This document shows positions 23,592-33,751 of a stretch of 64,000 bases of DNA, one piece after another. A program made the position numbers and the translations under genes. The notes below the pieces were generated by a model. It was not told where the DNA came from. It searched no databases and worked only from the letters and a program-made list of their open reading frames with translations. Every line of letters starts with the position of its first letter. Positions within the stretch are counted from its first letter, which is position 1. Source of the stretch: a virus; IMG/VR virus record IMGVR_UViG_3300042514_001858, positions 62,001 through 126,000 of that record; one strand, given 5' to 3'.

Positions 23592-26099
23592 TTACAATCC
23601 AAACAAATCTTCCAATTCCACTGTAAGATTTTCTGATGGTTTTCTTAGTTTCCATCCGACTGCTTCATAGAATCTCTCGATTGCGGCATGGAATATCTTG
23701 CTAAACATTTTCTCGTAATCAACCACGAAAATATTATTAAATTCTTCGAGCCAATCTCCTTTGAAACCGATCATGTCCAAATTATATTTATTGGGTTTCT
23801 TGACATATACCATACGAACTTTATCTCCTGTTTTAAATTTATCATATTTGGAAGACCATTCGTTCTGTCCGACAATTAGATCATGGAAATAAGCGGCTTT
23901 TAGATGACTCGGCATCCCTTTCACGGTATTCATTCCATTACATCTAGCTGAATATTCTGAATAATTGTTCATACCAGAGATCTTTGCAATATCTGCGATA
24001 GGCAATTTCTTAAATTCTTCGTATGCTTCATTGAACAGATCATTAGTTTCCTTCAAGGATTGAGTCATGATCATGTGTTCAATGACTTTCTTAACATATG
24101 GTTTGACCTTTTTAGGCATGGTAGTCTTCACTACATCAACTCCCCGATATTTAAACTTATCCACCTTTGTTCCCTCATCATCCAGAACATGCAGGACATA
24201 ATATTTCTTACCGATGAAAATTCCGCTATCACAAATGGTTTCTCGTTTGAATACGAATCGCGGATCAGTGCTTCTCAGAGCTTTTCTTGCCCATTCTGTC
24301 ATGCTATTGTTGATATAATCCTCAATATCTTCGCACAATGTATAAAATTCATCAGAACCAGCATCATATCCAAACATTTTCAGAGAAACCATGAAGGAAT
24401 CCGTATCCCCGTAAATGCAACTCGCTTGCAATAAAGATTCCGATACATCTGGTAAGTTCTCTCTCACATAATCCTGAAACAAATCATTACTCTTTTTAAT
24501 AACTGCTTGTCCTGTCAATGTCACCGATGTTCCGATATCCTCATCTCCAAGGGGAGCGTATTTATTGAGCATATATCCATACAGGGAATTGAGGTGAATT
24601 TTGTAAGCGTATTGAATACTATCAAATTTCTGCTCTCCCGCTTTATCTCCATTTTTTCGGCATTCCATCATCTTACTCTTCATCTCCTTCCTCTTGGTAT
24701 AAAGATTGTCTAGGAATTCAGGCACCAAACCTCTTTTCTTTTGAGAGAATAGAAATCCAGCCTTGGTTAATGCAGCTTGTTCCTCATCAATGAATTTCTT
24801 GAAGTTCTCAGGAGTCATCTCAAACAACCTACCTGATACATGATGGATTTTCACTTTGTCGCCATCCTTTTCAACTCTACCTATTTTTGTCTCAGGGGAG
24901 AGATTTAGAGAAATCATGACTGATGGATACAGCGAGTTGGCATCGAATGACACGATATTTTCAGCAAACCCCACTTTTGGTTCTGACACATAACCTCCAG
25001 GTGCTTTATAATCAGTGACAGGGCGAATGAAAGTTGGAATATACTCATCGCGCATACGCGCACGAATAGCAATAGCACCGTTCATCGGTGGAACGGTTTT
25101 GATGGCATTTTCTAAATCACATAATCCTGTGTATGCAAGGAATCGAAGAAGATTGATATATCCCTTTTTCTCGTCCAATTTAACACAAATTTCCACATCG
25201 CGAATGTTGTAGTCAGTATATTTATACCAATCTTTTTTAGCCAATTCCCATAGATTACCTTCGTGTTGAATTTTGTTGATACCTAATTCAATTTCTCCAA
25301 TATTATCCAACTTGTATGATTCTTGCTTCTCTAAGCTGAATTTCATATACATCACATAATAATCCAAAATAGAAATTCCTTCGATCACATACTCTTTGGT
25401 AGGCATTCCAAATTTACCATTCGGATTCGTCTTTTCATAAATCCTTTCAATTGGCGACAATTTCTTTGCCCATTCTTCTCCCAATTCAAATGTGATTCTG
25501 TTGATCAGGTAGGGGATATCGAATCCTGCTATGTTCCATCCACTAATCACATCAAATTCCTCTTTTCTAAAGAATTTGATGAATGATTTGAGCAAATCTT
25601 CTTCTGATTTACAAAAATAATATCTTACGTCATCTCTTGTCGTGTGATAATTCTTCAAACCGAAAACATGATACATTTTAGAAAATGAATCGAATACAGT
25701 GATCAAATTTACCACTGCTTCCGCTGACTCTGGTTCTGGAAACTTATCAGGATGAGGACATTCGATGTCTAGATAAGCAACCTTTAACGGATATTGAGAG
25801 AAATTGTCATCCTCACAAACCGACCAATAATTATCAATCAAGAATTGTTGGTATGGGGGGAGATTTTCATAGATTCGCTTGATATTACTATCTTTTACGA
25901 AATTATTTCTGTCATACGAAGAAGCGAATTCTTTCTTTTTAAGAGGAGTTCCATAGATAGATTTCTCTTTACCCGCTTTATCTTCCAGTAGAATATATGG
26001 TTTGAAGTCGTGTTCTTCTTTCACACGCTCCCCATTTTCATTCCATGTCCACAAGAAAACCTTGCGTTCACGGTTGTTGTAAATACAATTCCTATACAT
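23592..26099 (-). CDS. 43: DNA polymerase gp43 (family B)
   Basis: The protein has 835 residues from the ATG at 26099. Proofreading exonuclease motifs are DIECPHPD (about 111), NIAGFDIPYLINR (189-201) and YTDYNIRDVE (294-303). Polymerase motif A is DANSLYPS (386-393), motif B LNSLYGYMLN and motif C YGDTDS. The C-terminal end is a short hydrophobic peptide (VELEDLFGL), the usual clamp-binding tail. It replicates the phage genome with clamp gp45. The start is set by the promoter upstream; an in-frame ATG six codons earlier is possible. Confidence 0.93.
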   Translation of the reverse strand: MYRNCIYNNRERKVFLWTWNENGERVKEEHDFKPYILLEDKAGKEKSIYGTPLKKKEFASSYDRNNFVKDSNIKRIYENLPPYQQFLIDNYWSVCEDDNFSQYPLKVAYLDIECPHPDKFPEPESAEAVVNLITVFDSFSKMYHVFGLKNYHTTRDDVRYYFCKSEEDLLKSFIKFFRKEEFDVISGWNIAGFDIPYLINRITFELGEEWAKKLSPIERIYEKTNPNGKFGMPTKEYVIEGISILDYYVMYMKFSLEKQESYKLDNIGEIELGINKIQHEGNLWELAKKDWYKYTDYNIRDVEICVKLDEKKGYINLLRFLAYTGLCDLENAIKTVPPMNGAIAIRARMRDEYIPTFIRPVTDYKAPGGYVSEPKVGFAENIVSFDANSLYPSVMISLNLSPETKIGRVEKDGDKVKIHHVSGRLFEMTPENFKKFIDEEQAALTKAGFLFSQKKRGLVPEFLDNLYTKRKEMKSKMMECRKNGDKAGEQKFDSIQYAYKIHLNSLYGYMLNKYAPLGDEDIGTSVTLTGQAVIKKSNDLFQDYVRENLPDVSESLLQASCIYGDTDSFMVSLKMFGYDAGSDEFYTLCEDIEDYINNSMTEWARKALRSTDPRFVFKRETICDSGIFIGKKYYVLHVLDDEGTKVDKFKYRGVDVVKTTMPKKVKPYVKKVIEHMIMTQSLKETNDLFNEAYEEFKKLPIADIAKISGMNNYSEYSARCNGMNTVKGMPSHLKAAYFHDLIVGQNEWSSKYDKFKTGDKVRMVYVKKPNKYNLDMIGFKGDWLEEFNNIFVVDYEKMFSKIFHAAIERFYEAVGWKLRKPSENLTVELEDLFGL

Positions 26100-26105
26100 A
26101 AAAAA

Positions 26106-26133
26106 ATGATAAACCATGAAATGCGAAAGTCAA
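26106..26133 (-). promoter_or_regulatory. Early sigma70-like promoter of the polymerase gene
   Basis: Minus strand: TTGACT, 16 bp, TATCAT, ending 6 bases before the ATG at 26099. The -10 box is so close to the ATG that an early leader would be nearly absent. Confidence 0.5.
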
Positions 26134-26156
26134 TACGATATTAACCCCATCAAATG

Positions 26157-26169
26157 ATTAAATAAAAAT
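26157..26169 (+). promoter_or_regulatory. Late-promoter motif
   Basis: ATTAAATAAAAAT touching the ATG at 26170. Confidence 0.5.
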
Positions 26170-27570
26170 ATGGCAATTAACACTAATGTATGGACAAATG
26201 CTGCAAATACCGAAAGCGGGAAATTTGTTGAAATCGTAAATGATATCAGATTTCCAGCAACATCGGCAATGACAGATCCATCTTTTGGTTCCCCTCAAGT
26301 AATCGAATATCCAAAATATGCAGTTTTGGTAAAAAATATCGATGATACGACAAGCAACTTTAGCGGTAATTTCAACATGGCTAGTGATGCTTTCGGTAGA
26401 ACGAGAACATCAAGTCCCTTGACTCTTTTTGATTCGTCTCATAGATATTCAGATAATAATCTATGGTCAACATTGTCAGGAGGAACTACAACAACCTCTG
26501 CTTCTGCTGAATTCATTCAAACACAAGGTCTTGTAGAGTTAAAAGTTGATGCTCTGAGTGGTTCTAAAATATACAGAGAAACAACAAAGGTGTTTGCCTA
26601 TCAACCTGGTAAAAGTTTACTAATTTTGAATACATTTATTTTTAACCAAGCTAAAACAAATCTGAGACAACGTGTTGGGTATTTTGGCACTGATAATGGC
26701 ATTTACTTAGAATTGGATGATGCTACTCTTTATATGGTTGAGCGCAGCATTACATCAGGCTCACTTTCATCTACTCGTATTCCCCAATCACAATGGAATG
26801 TAGATCGCTTGGATGGGTCGGGTTCATCTGGTATTACACTTGATATTACAAAGGCTCAAATTTTATGGGCAGATATAGAATGGCTTGGATTGGGTACCGT
26901 GAGAACAGGATTTGTCATCAATGGTCAATTTGTAGCTTGCCATTACTTCCACCATGCTAACATAATTGATACAACATATATTACAACGGGATCACTGCCG
27001 CTTAGATATGAAATTGAAAATAAAGCTGCAACTTCAGGTCCAAGTAAATTGAAGCAAGTTTGTAGTACAGTTATTTCCGAAGGTGGTTATGAATTAAGAG
27101 GGTTACAGCAAGCAGCAGGTACAGCTATAACTGCGCCGAAAGCTCTTGCGACAGCAGGAACCTTTTATCCTGTTGTTTCGATACGATTAAAATCAACAAG
27201 ACTAGATAGTATCGTAATTTTAACTGCGTTGTCGGTAATGGGGGTCGCTACAGGTATCTACAAGTGGCAAGTAATTGCTTCTGGAACAACTTCTGGTGGT
27301 ACATGGACTGATGCTGGAGTTAATTCTTCTGTAGAATACAAGCTAGATGGAACTGGTGTATCGGGAGGTAGAATATTAGCTTCAGGCTATTTCACTTCCA
27401 ACGCGCAAGGAGCAACAACGATAGACATTTTCGGAGCAGCTTTATTCAAATTCCAACTTGAGAGAAATAGCTTTACAAGCACACCTTATGAATTAACTCT
27501 AGCTATTACAGCGAGTACGAACACAGAAGTTGTTCATGGCTCAATGGACTGGGAAGAGATAAGTCGATAA
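26170..27570 (+). CDS. Conserved virion structural protein (jelly-roll-like)
   Basis: The protein has 466 residues. Stretches such as FGRTRTSSPLTLFDSSHRY, QPGKSLLILNTFIF, LRQRVGYFGTDNGIYLE, WADIEWLGLGTVRTGFVING and HYFHHAN are hallmarks of a structural protein common in marine T4-like and other tailed phages, thought to be part of a fibre or head/tail decoration. It stands alone on the plus strand behind a late motif, divergent from the polymerase gene. Its exact place in the particle is not known to me. Confidence 0.75.
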   Translation: MAINTNVWTNAANTESGKFVEIVNDIRFPATSAMTDPSFGSPQVIEYPKYAVLVKNIDDTTSNFSGNFNMASDAFGRTRTSSPLTLFDSSHRYSDNNLWSTLSGGTTTTSASAEFIQTQGLVELKVDALSGSKIYRETTKVFAYQPGKSLLILNTFIFNQAKTNLRQRVGYFGTDNGIYLELDDATLYMVERSITSGSLSSTRIPQSQWNVDRLDGSGSSGITLDITKAQILWADIEWLGLGTVRTGFVINGQFVACHYFHHANIIDTTYITTGSLPLRYEIENKAATSGPSKLKQVCSTVISEGGYELRGLQQAAGTAITAPKALATAGTFYPVVSIRLKSTRLDSIVILTALSVMGVATGIYKWQVIASGTTSGGTWTDAGVNSSVEYKLDGTGVSGGRILASGYFTSNAQGATTIDIFGAALFKFQLERNSFTSTPYELTLAITASTNTEVVHGSMDWEEISR

Positions 27571-27593
27571 ATTATAATTCACCACATCATTTA

Positions 27594-27605
27594 TTAAATA
27601 ATGAT
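27594..27605 (+). promoter_or_regulatory. Late-promoter motif
   Basis: TTAAATAATGAT touching the ATG at 27606. Confidence 0.55.
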
Positions 27606-27887
27606 ATGAATGATTATTTTAAAGACTTGGGTATGATTTACGAAAATCTTGATTTCGAATCGTCATACGACAAATATGATCCCCAAATCGAAAAAATCAA
27701 GGCAGAAGCAAATGAACTTTGCTCATATATTGAAAATTATCTGAAGGGTACTATCAATTATTATCAAAATAATAAAGAAAAATTTTTCAACAACCCTTCA
27801 GATATGAACAGCTTCCAAGCTTTGAAAGGAATGTTTGAGCGTCTTCGTCCAACTCTTGCTCAATATTCACAATTCACAAAGAATTAA
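27606..27887 (+). CDS. Small late protein with targeting-like N-terminus
   Basis: The protein has 93 residues. MNDYFKDLGMIYE ends in I-Y-E, fitting the prohead-protease rule; the rest is helical. It overlaps the end of the opposing glycosyltransferase by 4 bp. It may be an internal head protein by analogy; family unknown. Confidence 0.5.
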   Translation: MNDYFKDLGMIYENLDFESSYDKYDPQIEKIKAEANELCSYIENYLKGTINYYQNNKEKFFNNPSDMNSFQALKGMFERLRPTLAQYSQFTKN

Positions 27888-29071
27888 TCATTCCAATATT
27901 TCATAAATCTACGAGACTGATCACCCCAAGGTGTGTTCATCGATTCAAGAAACGCACCAATGTTTTCAGGTCTTTCCAGAAATCTTGTTTCACCAAGTTT
28001 TCTTAATTCTTTGGATAAATTGTGATACCTATCACGATTTTTGTAATTCAGCAATTGTTCTACTTTTACAGCTAAATCCTCCGAATTATTAAATTTTAGA
28101 AAATCAGGAACATCGGAATAAGTCACCAAATCCTGACACATACAAGGGATACCCAACACAGCACCCTCAATATATTTGATATCTGACTTTGATTTATTGA
28201 AATTATTATCCATCAAAGGTGCGAGAGTTAATTGCACATTTAGTTCGGAAATAAATTTCGGATAATTTGTCAATGTCTGCCAATGATGAAATTCAATTTC
28301 TCCATTTTGAATGTATGGATGCAATTGTGGAGGAAATGCACCAATGAAAATGAATTGATATTTATACCTATTATCGATAATAAATTTCAAAACATGGGAA
28401 AAATCGTCTTGCCCTCCTTTTTTCACATCAAAGTGCGCTCCTGAGCCAGAATATAAAATTCTTGGTTTTTTACGATTTTTATCGTAATTTTTAGCAATTT
28501 TATAAGAATCATAATAATGTCCAATCCACCATTCAGGTGGGAAATTTGGAATCACAGAGATTTTATCTTGACCTGTTTTTTCAATAAACAAATCACGCAT
28601 GAACTTACACGTGACTGTGACTTCATCTGCCATTCGCATCATGTCAACGCAATTTTGACGGATTTCGTCATTATCGAACGATGGTTTTCCTGAATTATAA
28701 TCAGGAATTTCTTCGCGAAATACAACATCATCTACTTCATAGATAATCTTGAATCCCATTTCTGCTTGAATGCTCTTGAGAAATTCAAAATATTGTTTTT
28801 GAGGGGTAGATGCTTGTCTTTGTAATTTGACGGTTTTAATATCTCTAAACCAATTTTTATCTAAAATCATCTTAGTAAGTGATGTGGACTCACCAAGATT
28901 ATTCATATTGATATGATGTTCATGCCAACCTATTCGCCATTGACCACATCCCTGACGATCTGCTACAAAATTTAAATAGACATTACCTTTTTTGGGTTCT
29001 TCTTTATTTTTATTTTGGACTTGAAAGGGGTTTGTTGGAAAAGGAGATGCAAACGGTTGACTATTAAACAT
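27884..29071 (-). CDS. GT-B fold glycosyltransferase
   Basis: The protein has 395 residues from the ATG at 29071; an in-frame TTG at 29104 overlapping the gp46 stop is the alternative. The N-terminal half includes IIYEVDDVVFREEIP. The C-terminal Rossmann half has RILYSGSGAHFD, FIFIGAFPPQ and KSDIKYIEGAVLGIPCM, the nucleotide-sugar-binding pattern of GT4/GT1-like enzymes. It probably glycosylates a virion or host-surface component. Its place directly after 46/47 is unusual for T4-like phages. Confidence 0.7.
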   Translation of the reverse strand: MFNSQPFASPFPTNPFQVQNKNKEEPKKGNVYLNFVADRQGCGQWRIGWHEHHINMNNLGESTSLTKMILDKNWFRDIKTVKLQRQASTPQKQYFEFLKSIQAEMGFKIIYEVDDVVFREEIPDYNSGKPSFDNDEIRQNCVDMMRMADEVTVTCKFMRDLFIEKTGQDKISVIPNFPPEWWIGHYYDSYKIAKNYDKNRKKPRILYSGSGAHFDVKKGGQDDFSHVLKFIIDNRYKYQFIFIGAFPPQLHPYIQNGEIEFHHWQTLTNYPKFISELNVQLTLAPLMDNNFNKSKSDIKYIEGAVLGIPCMCQDLVTYSDVPDFLKFNNSEDLAVKVEQLLNYKNRDRYHNLSKELRKLGETRFLERPENIGAFLESMNTPWGDQSRRFMKYWND

Positions 29072-29100
29072 GTCAATAATTAACCATTTGCTATTATTTG

Positions 29101-30891
29101 TCAATTAGTTATTCTTCTAGTCATTCCCATTTCTTTTTCAAGGAAGACTATTTCACCAGTAACATGTTTGGATGTTTCTGTTCTATGGGAAATCACATAA
29201 ACAGAAAGATCATATTTGTCAGTTCTATGCTTGATCTGTTCGATCAGCTTATCAATTCCCATGGAATCTAGGGTGGAATCAAGGTATTCATCAAAAAATT
29301 CCACATTAGATGACACGCCTGAAATCTTTCTCTTCAAATCCTTGAATGCCCACGCACACGCGAGGTCAACCGTTCTACGTTCGCCACCACTCAAGTTCCA
29401 GTAAGAAATCTCCTTGCCTTTATCATTGGAAAGCTGCTCATCAAAGTATTCATCGAATTTGCAACGAATGGACATACCAAGATCGTTGATATATTGCTGA
29501 ATGCTTGCGTTCATCATGGAAAGAAGTCTCTTCACCACAAAGCTACGAACACCTTCTTCTCCTAGCACGAATTTACAGATTTCATAATCATCTGATTTCT
29601 GTTTGAACATTCGGGAATTGTCGTTTTCAGCGTTTTGTCTCACCAAAGTATTTTGAATACTTTCTTCGAAATTTGGTTTAGGTAATTCTTCCAGCTTCAA
29701 ATTGTCCAGAGACTCTTTGTATTGCTTGAGACTGTTTTCCAGACCTTCTAATTTTTGTTTGGTGACTTTCGCTTCGTTGATCTGATCTTGGAATTCCGCT
29801 ACCTTTTGTTGAACCTTTTCCTTTTTGGAATGAAATTGGGATTTCTCTTCCTTCAATTTGTCAATCTCCTCAACAATACCATCCAATTCGGATTGATATT
29901 GTTCCTTCATCTTCTCCAGATGCTCCACATGGGTATGGGGAATATCTTGGAGGCATTTATCACACTGAATACCATCTTCAACAGAGGAAAATTTATCAAT
30001 TTCTTTCACCTTCAGCTTTCTCAAAGTCTCCTTGGATGAAATCGCATCATTCACATGACCGATCTTTCCATCCAGCTTTCTCCATGCTTCATGATACTTT
30101 TCTTGCTCTTGTTGTATCGTAGAAACATCCATAACGGATGTTTTATCAATCTCTTTTTCAATATCAAAGATTTTCCCTTGAATTTCAATACGTCTCGCCT
30201 CAAGACGACCCTCCATTTCTTCGACTTTCTTTTGGTAATCTTCTTGTTGTCTATTCAGAGTTTCCAAAGTGTTGTCAATTTCTTCCAATTTAGCAGAGGA
30301 AATATTCATATCTGATTTGTTCTCACGAATCAGATTCTTCAATTCGTTGCTCATTTTACCAAAGACTTCCAGAGAGAAAATATCATTGATGAATTTGCGC
30401 TTCTCTTCAGGCTTCTTTGCCATGAATGGGATGTTATCCGAAAGAGATAGAATATCACAACTACGACAAATCACAGGATTGGAACCGATCAAATCACAGA
30501 TGAATTTATCTGTATTGGCAATGGAGTCCTTGGTGATGTCTTCTTCGCCTCTCAGGAGCGTCACAGAGCTTGGTTTGAGTTGTCGCTTGATTGTGTATGT
30601 CTGCGTGTCATTGTCAGTCTCTACGTCGAACGTAAGCTCAATAGCACCCTTTCCTTTGGTGATATTGTTGATGATGAATTCTTTCTTGATGTCACGGATG
30701 GTTTTACCAAACAATGCATAATAGAAAAGTTCTGCAATACAACTTTTCCCGATTCCGTTCACACGATCAGGATTATCCAAATTCTTTCCAGTAATCAGGT
30801 TAAAACCAGATTGGAAATCAATCACAATCTGGTCATTTCCGATACTAAGGAAGTTCTGCCCCTTTAAATTTTTATATAAGATTTTTTTCAT
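29101..30891 (-). CDS. 46: Recombination endonuclease subunit gp46 (SbcC/Rad50-like)
   Basis: The protein has 596 residues (T4 gp46 has 560). An N-terminal ATPase half contains a P-loop (RVNGIGKS). A long coiled coil (about 190-440) is interrupted by the zinc-hook CDKC at about 310. The C-terminal ATPase half has the signature WNLSGGERRTVDLACAWAF and Walker B VEFFDEYLDSTLD. With gp47 it resects DNA ends for UvsX-driven recombination. Its start overlaps the gp47 stop by 4 bp. Confidence 0.88.
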   Translation of the reverse strand: MKKILYKNLKGQNFLSIGNDQIVIDFQSGFNLITGKNLDNPDRVNGIGKSCIAELFYYALFGKTIRDIKKEFIINNITKGKGAIELTFDVETDNDTQTYTIKRQLKPSSVTLLRGEEDITKDSIANTDKFICDLIGSNPVICRSCDILSLSDNIPFMAKKPEEKRKFINDIFSLEVFGKMSNELKNLIRENKSDMNISSAKLEEIDNTLETLNRQQEDYQKKVEEMEGRLEARRIEIQGKIFDIEKEIDKTSVMDVSTIQQEQEKYHEAWRKLDGKIGHVNDAISSKETLRKLKVKEIDKFSSVEDGIQCDKCLQDIPHTHVEHLEKMKEQYQSELDGIVEEIDKLKEEKSQFHSKKEKVQQKVAEFQDQINEAKVTKQKLEGLENSLKQYKESLDNLKLEELPKPNFEESIQNTLVRQNAENDNSRMFKQKSDDYEICKFVLGEEGVRSFVVKRLLSMMNASIQQYINDLGMSIRCKFDEYFDEQLSNDKGKEISYWNLSGGERRTVDLACAWAFKDLKRKISGVSSNVEFFDEYLDSTLDSMGIDKLIEQIKHRTDKYDLSVYVISHRTETSKHVTGEIVFLEKEMGMTRRITN

Positions 30892-31922
30892 TTACACTTT
30901 TCGTATAACTCATCGTTAATTTTCTTCACTCTCATCAATTGCTCATCACCCAGCTTGAGTTGTTCATAGAACTCATCAAACATTCCCACAATATCAACAG
31001 AATCCACTTGTTCAACATCACCAATTGTCTTGGTTGCCACATTGTATTCCGTGGTGAGACGGAAAGGAGCGAAGTTAGACAGGTAGACTTTGAACTTCTC
31101 AACCTTATCATCTTCAATGTCTTTGTCAACTATGAGCTTGATGATGTTTCCTTCGATATCCTCCGCTTTGTAATTCTTGATCTTAGTCAGAGGAATTTTA
31201 ATAAATTCAGGAGATGCCGTGTTCTTTACAAATTCGACAGAATCATCTTCTAGATTCAGAATGTGATAACCCTTGTCGTCCCCACAATCGTTAAAATCGT
31301 GATGGAAAGTGTTACCAATGTATCGAATCGTTCCTTCGTTGTATTTCTTAATACTCTTGGTATGGAAGTGACCAGACCAAACATTGGTGGTTCGGGATGC
31401 TAAGAAATCCATGACTTGGAATCCGTGATCACAAACCTTATAATTGTTCATTTGAAATGTCTGAATTTCAAAGTGTCCGAAAATATGGTCAAATTTACCG
31501 TCTGGCAATTCGTGATTCCAAGGAACAAATAATATTTTTTTACCAAATGCCTCAAATTCCAAGTTCTGATCGATAATAGTAATATTGTCATGACCTTTGA
31601 GGAAACCCAAGCTATGCACATCACTACGATTTTTATAGAAAGCATCATGATTTCCAATTACCATGAACATGTTGAAGCCCTTGAACTTTGCAATCAATTC
31701 TGATGCCACATGGATGGTTTGCACAGAGATTTCTGAACGATTATGGAAAAAGTCACCAAGGAAAAAGATATCAGTGATCTTCTTTTTCTTTAGATCGGTG
31801 ACAATCCAATCTGCCCACTTGAGAGCGATTTCATGCCACTCCGTTGAATTTCCATATAGACCCAAATGAAGGTCGGAAAAAATAGCTACTGTAGGTTTCT
31901 TAATCATTGTCGTCATATTCAT
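30888..31922 (-). CDS. 47: Recombination endonuclease subunit gp47 (SbcD/Mre11-like)
   Basis: The protein has 344 residues (T4 gp47 has 339). Metallophosphoesterase motifs in order are FSDLHLG, FLGDFFHNR, VIGNHD and WSGHFHTKS. It is the nuclease partner of gp46. The start lies inside the end of gene 55 (23-bp overlap), with three possible ATG codons (31922, 31916, 31907) and a GGAAGGAG sequence just before the first, one of the few good Shine-Dalgarno matches here. Confidence 0.88.
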   Translation of the reverse strand: MNMTTMIKKPTVAIFSDLHLGLYGNSTEWHEIALKWADWIVTDLKKKKITDIFFLGDFFHNRSEISVQTIHVASELIAKFKGFNMFMVIGNHDAFYKNRSDVHSLGFLKGHDNITIIDQNLEFEAFGKKILFVPWNHELPDGKFDHIFGHFEIQTFQMNNYKVCDHGFQVMDFLASRTTNVWSGHFHTKSIKKYNEGTIRYIGNTFHHDFNDCGDDKGYHILNLEDDSVEFVKNTASPEFIKIPLTKIKNYKAEDIEGNIIKLIVDKDIEDDKVEKFKVYLSNFAPFRLTTEYNVATKTIGDVEQVDSVDIVGMFDEFYEQLKLGDEQLMRVKKINDELYEKCK

Positions 31923-32340
31923 CTCCTTCCATAACTGGTTTTACATATACATGTCCCATCGCATCAGGACCAGACATTGAATCCATATATACCATTTCTT
32001 TATATTCATTCAGACCTTCGTGCTGTCCCTTTTCTTTATTAATACGATTGGTAAATGCGTTCCATGCAATACGATTGAAATAAGAAAATGGGTTAAATTC
32101 TGATTCAATGTTATATAATTTTTTCTCCAAAGCATGATACATTTTTACAATTGCATCTCCCACCATTTCCTCTTTCCAACTTCGAGAATATCGAATAAAG
32201 CGGTGATTATATGATAATCCCTCTGCTATTTTAACAATGTTAGATGCCAAATCATTAGTCATATTGTCAGACTGATAATAATCGGTTAATAGCTGTCGGA
32301 ACTCTTTGGAGTTCACATAATACTCACTTTTATTACTCAT
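31900..32340 (-). CDS. 55: Late-transcription sigma factor gp55
   Basis: The protein has 146 residues (T4 gp55 has 185). The order YVNSKEF...IVKIAEGLSYNHRFIRYSRSWKEEMVGDAI...NPFSYFNRIAWNAFTNRINKEK follows T4 gp55, with the region-2-like part that recognises the late promoter. It directs host RNA polymerase to late promoters, which explains the (C/T)TAAATAAT motifs in the window. The C-terminal clamp-binding tail is acidic (EGDEYDDND). It overlaps uvsW by 8 bp and gene 47 by 23 bp. Confidence 0.82.
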   Translation of the reverse strand: MSNKSEYYVNSKEFRQLLTDYYQSDNMTNDLASNIVKIAEGLSYNHRFIRYSRSWKEEMVGDAIVKMYHALEKKLYNIESEFNPFSYFNRIAWNAFTNRINKEKGQHEGLNEYKEMVYMDSMSGPDAMGHVYVKPVMEGDEYDDND

Positions 32341-33751
32341 TTATTTCAATTGTTCTTTCTGTCCATTGGATATCTTCTTTATCGTAAATTTCTTGTCTGT
32401 ATTCAGCATGAGAAGATGAATATTTGGTATTATCCACGATGTCAAATATTCTCAATTTATCTTTACTATCATGCAAACGGAGTCCTCTACCAATTGATTG
32501 GACAACACGGATAAAGCTCTTACCCAATCCAACAAACATAATATTTGGAAGATTTTTAATGTTGATACCAGTGGAAAAGATAGATGACATTGCAATACAT
32601 ATGATATTATCATTCTTTTCCATCATGTCAATTATTTTTTGTCTTTCTTGAACATCAACTTCACCTTTGACAAAATATATATGTCTATCCAATCTATTAG
32701 ACAACACAGATAATAAAGAATCGCCATGTTCCAAATGATTGACCATGATAAGAACGTTGCCATTAAGTTTACTAGCCAATTTACAAATAAAATCATTCCG
32801 TTTTTCATTTTTATATAAGTATTCTAATTCTTGTTTATAATTTAATTTATGTGTTTTTGGATGCTTTAATTTTAAAATATTTATATTAACATTTGATAAA
32901 TATTTCTCATCTCTCAATTCTTTGGATTTCTTCTCATAAATCACTGGTCCAAAGACACCAAGCGTTTTCCATTGATTCAATGGCTTATCAGATAATGTCC
33001 CTGTAAAACCAAACTTGTTTGGTGTTTTAATTTTATTAATAATTTTCGACAAATTGGCATCACTATTGACACCGTGACACTCATCGACTATCAATAAATT
33101 CACATCAAGTATCCAAGGATTATCAGTAAATTTGGAACCTAAATTCTGAGTATTACATATGACAACTTGAGTATCTTGCAAAGGATTTTCACCAGTCCAA
33201 CCTGAATATGAAAATGTAACTTGGTAGTCCTCAAAATCTTTTTGTAACTGATTTACAAGAGAAAGACCTGGAACTACGATAAGACATTTGAATGTATCAT
33301 TTGATACGTTTTCCATATAATTTTCTATCAGTAATGCTTGAGCTAAAGATTTACCTGCTCCTGTTGCTAATAGAAAAACACCATAACCTTTCTCTAGTCC
33401 AGCTATGATAGAATCTTTTTGATAATAACGAGCATCATATTTAAGTTCATCTTTGAACTCGAATTTCCCAATGCCACATTTCAATCTATTACGAAATTCA
33501 TCGGTGAATGTGATATCGGTAATTTGGTTATCTCTTAGATGTTTCAGAATCTCCCCATAAAATCCAAAGTCAAACAAACCAGTGGGTGTGATTGCATACT
33601 TACGATCTTTTACAAAACGATGACCTTTCCTCTTAGCAAAAGAAGCACCATCATTCTTAACAGAAAAATGATTACGGATCATACTGAGTGTTTCGGAATC
33701 CGTAATCAATTGCGCCTGTCGCTTAGTTGGTTTATAATCAAATGTTATCAT
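32333..33751 (-). CDS. uvsW: UvsW-like SF2 helicase
   Basis: The protein has 472 residues (T4 UvsW has 503). An N-terminal DNA-binding region precedes the motor with Walker A LATGAGKS (128-135), the DECH box (LIVDECHGV, about 226), motif III FGFTGTLSD and the C-terminal motif VVQSIGRGLRLHD. It unwinds branched DNA and R-loops and shuts off origin-type replication in favour of recombination-dependent replication. It starts directly before the stop of the UvsY-like gene. Confidence 0.88.
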   Translation of the reverse strand: MITFDYKPTKRQAQLITDSETLSMIRNHFSVKNDGASFAKRKGHRFVKDRKYAITPTGLFDFGFYGEILKHLRDNQITDITFTDEFRNRLKCGIGKFEFKDELKYDARYYQKDSIIAGLEKGYGVFLLATGAGKSLAQALLIENYMENVSNDTFKCLIVVPGLSLVNQLQKDFEDYQVTFSYSGWTGENPLQDTQVVICNTQNLGSKFTDNPWILDVNLLIVDECHGVNSDANLSKIINKIKTPNKFGFTGTLSDKPLNQWKTLGVFGPVIYEKKSKELRDEKYLSNVNINILKLKHPKTHKLNYKQELEYLYKNEKRNDFICKLASKLNGNVLIMVNHLEHGDSLLSVLSNRLDRHIYFVKGEVDVQERQKIIDMMEKNDNIICIAMSSIFSTGINIKNLPNIMFVGLGKSFIRVVQSIGRGLRLHDSKDKLRIFDIVDNTKYSSSHAEYRQEIYDKEDIQWTERTIEINE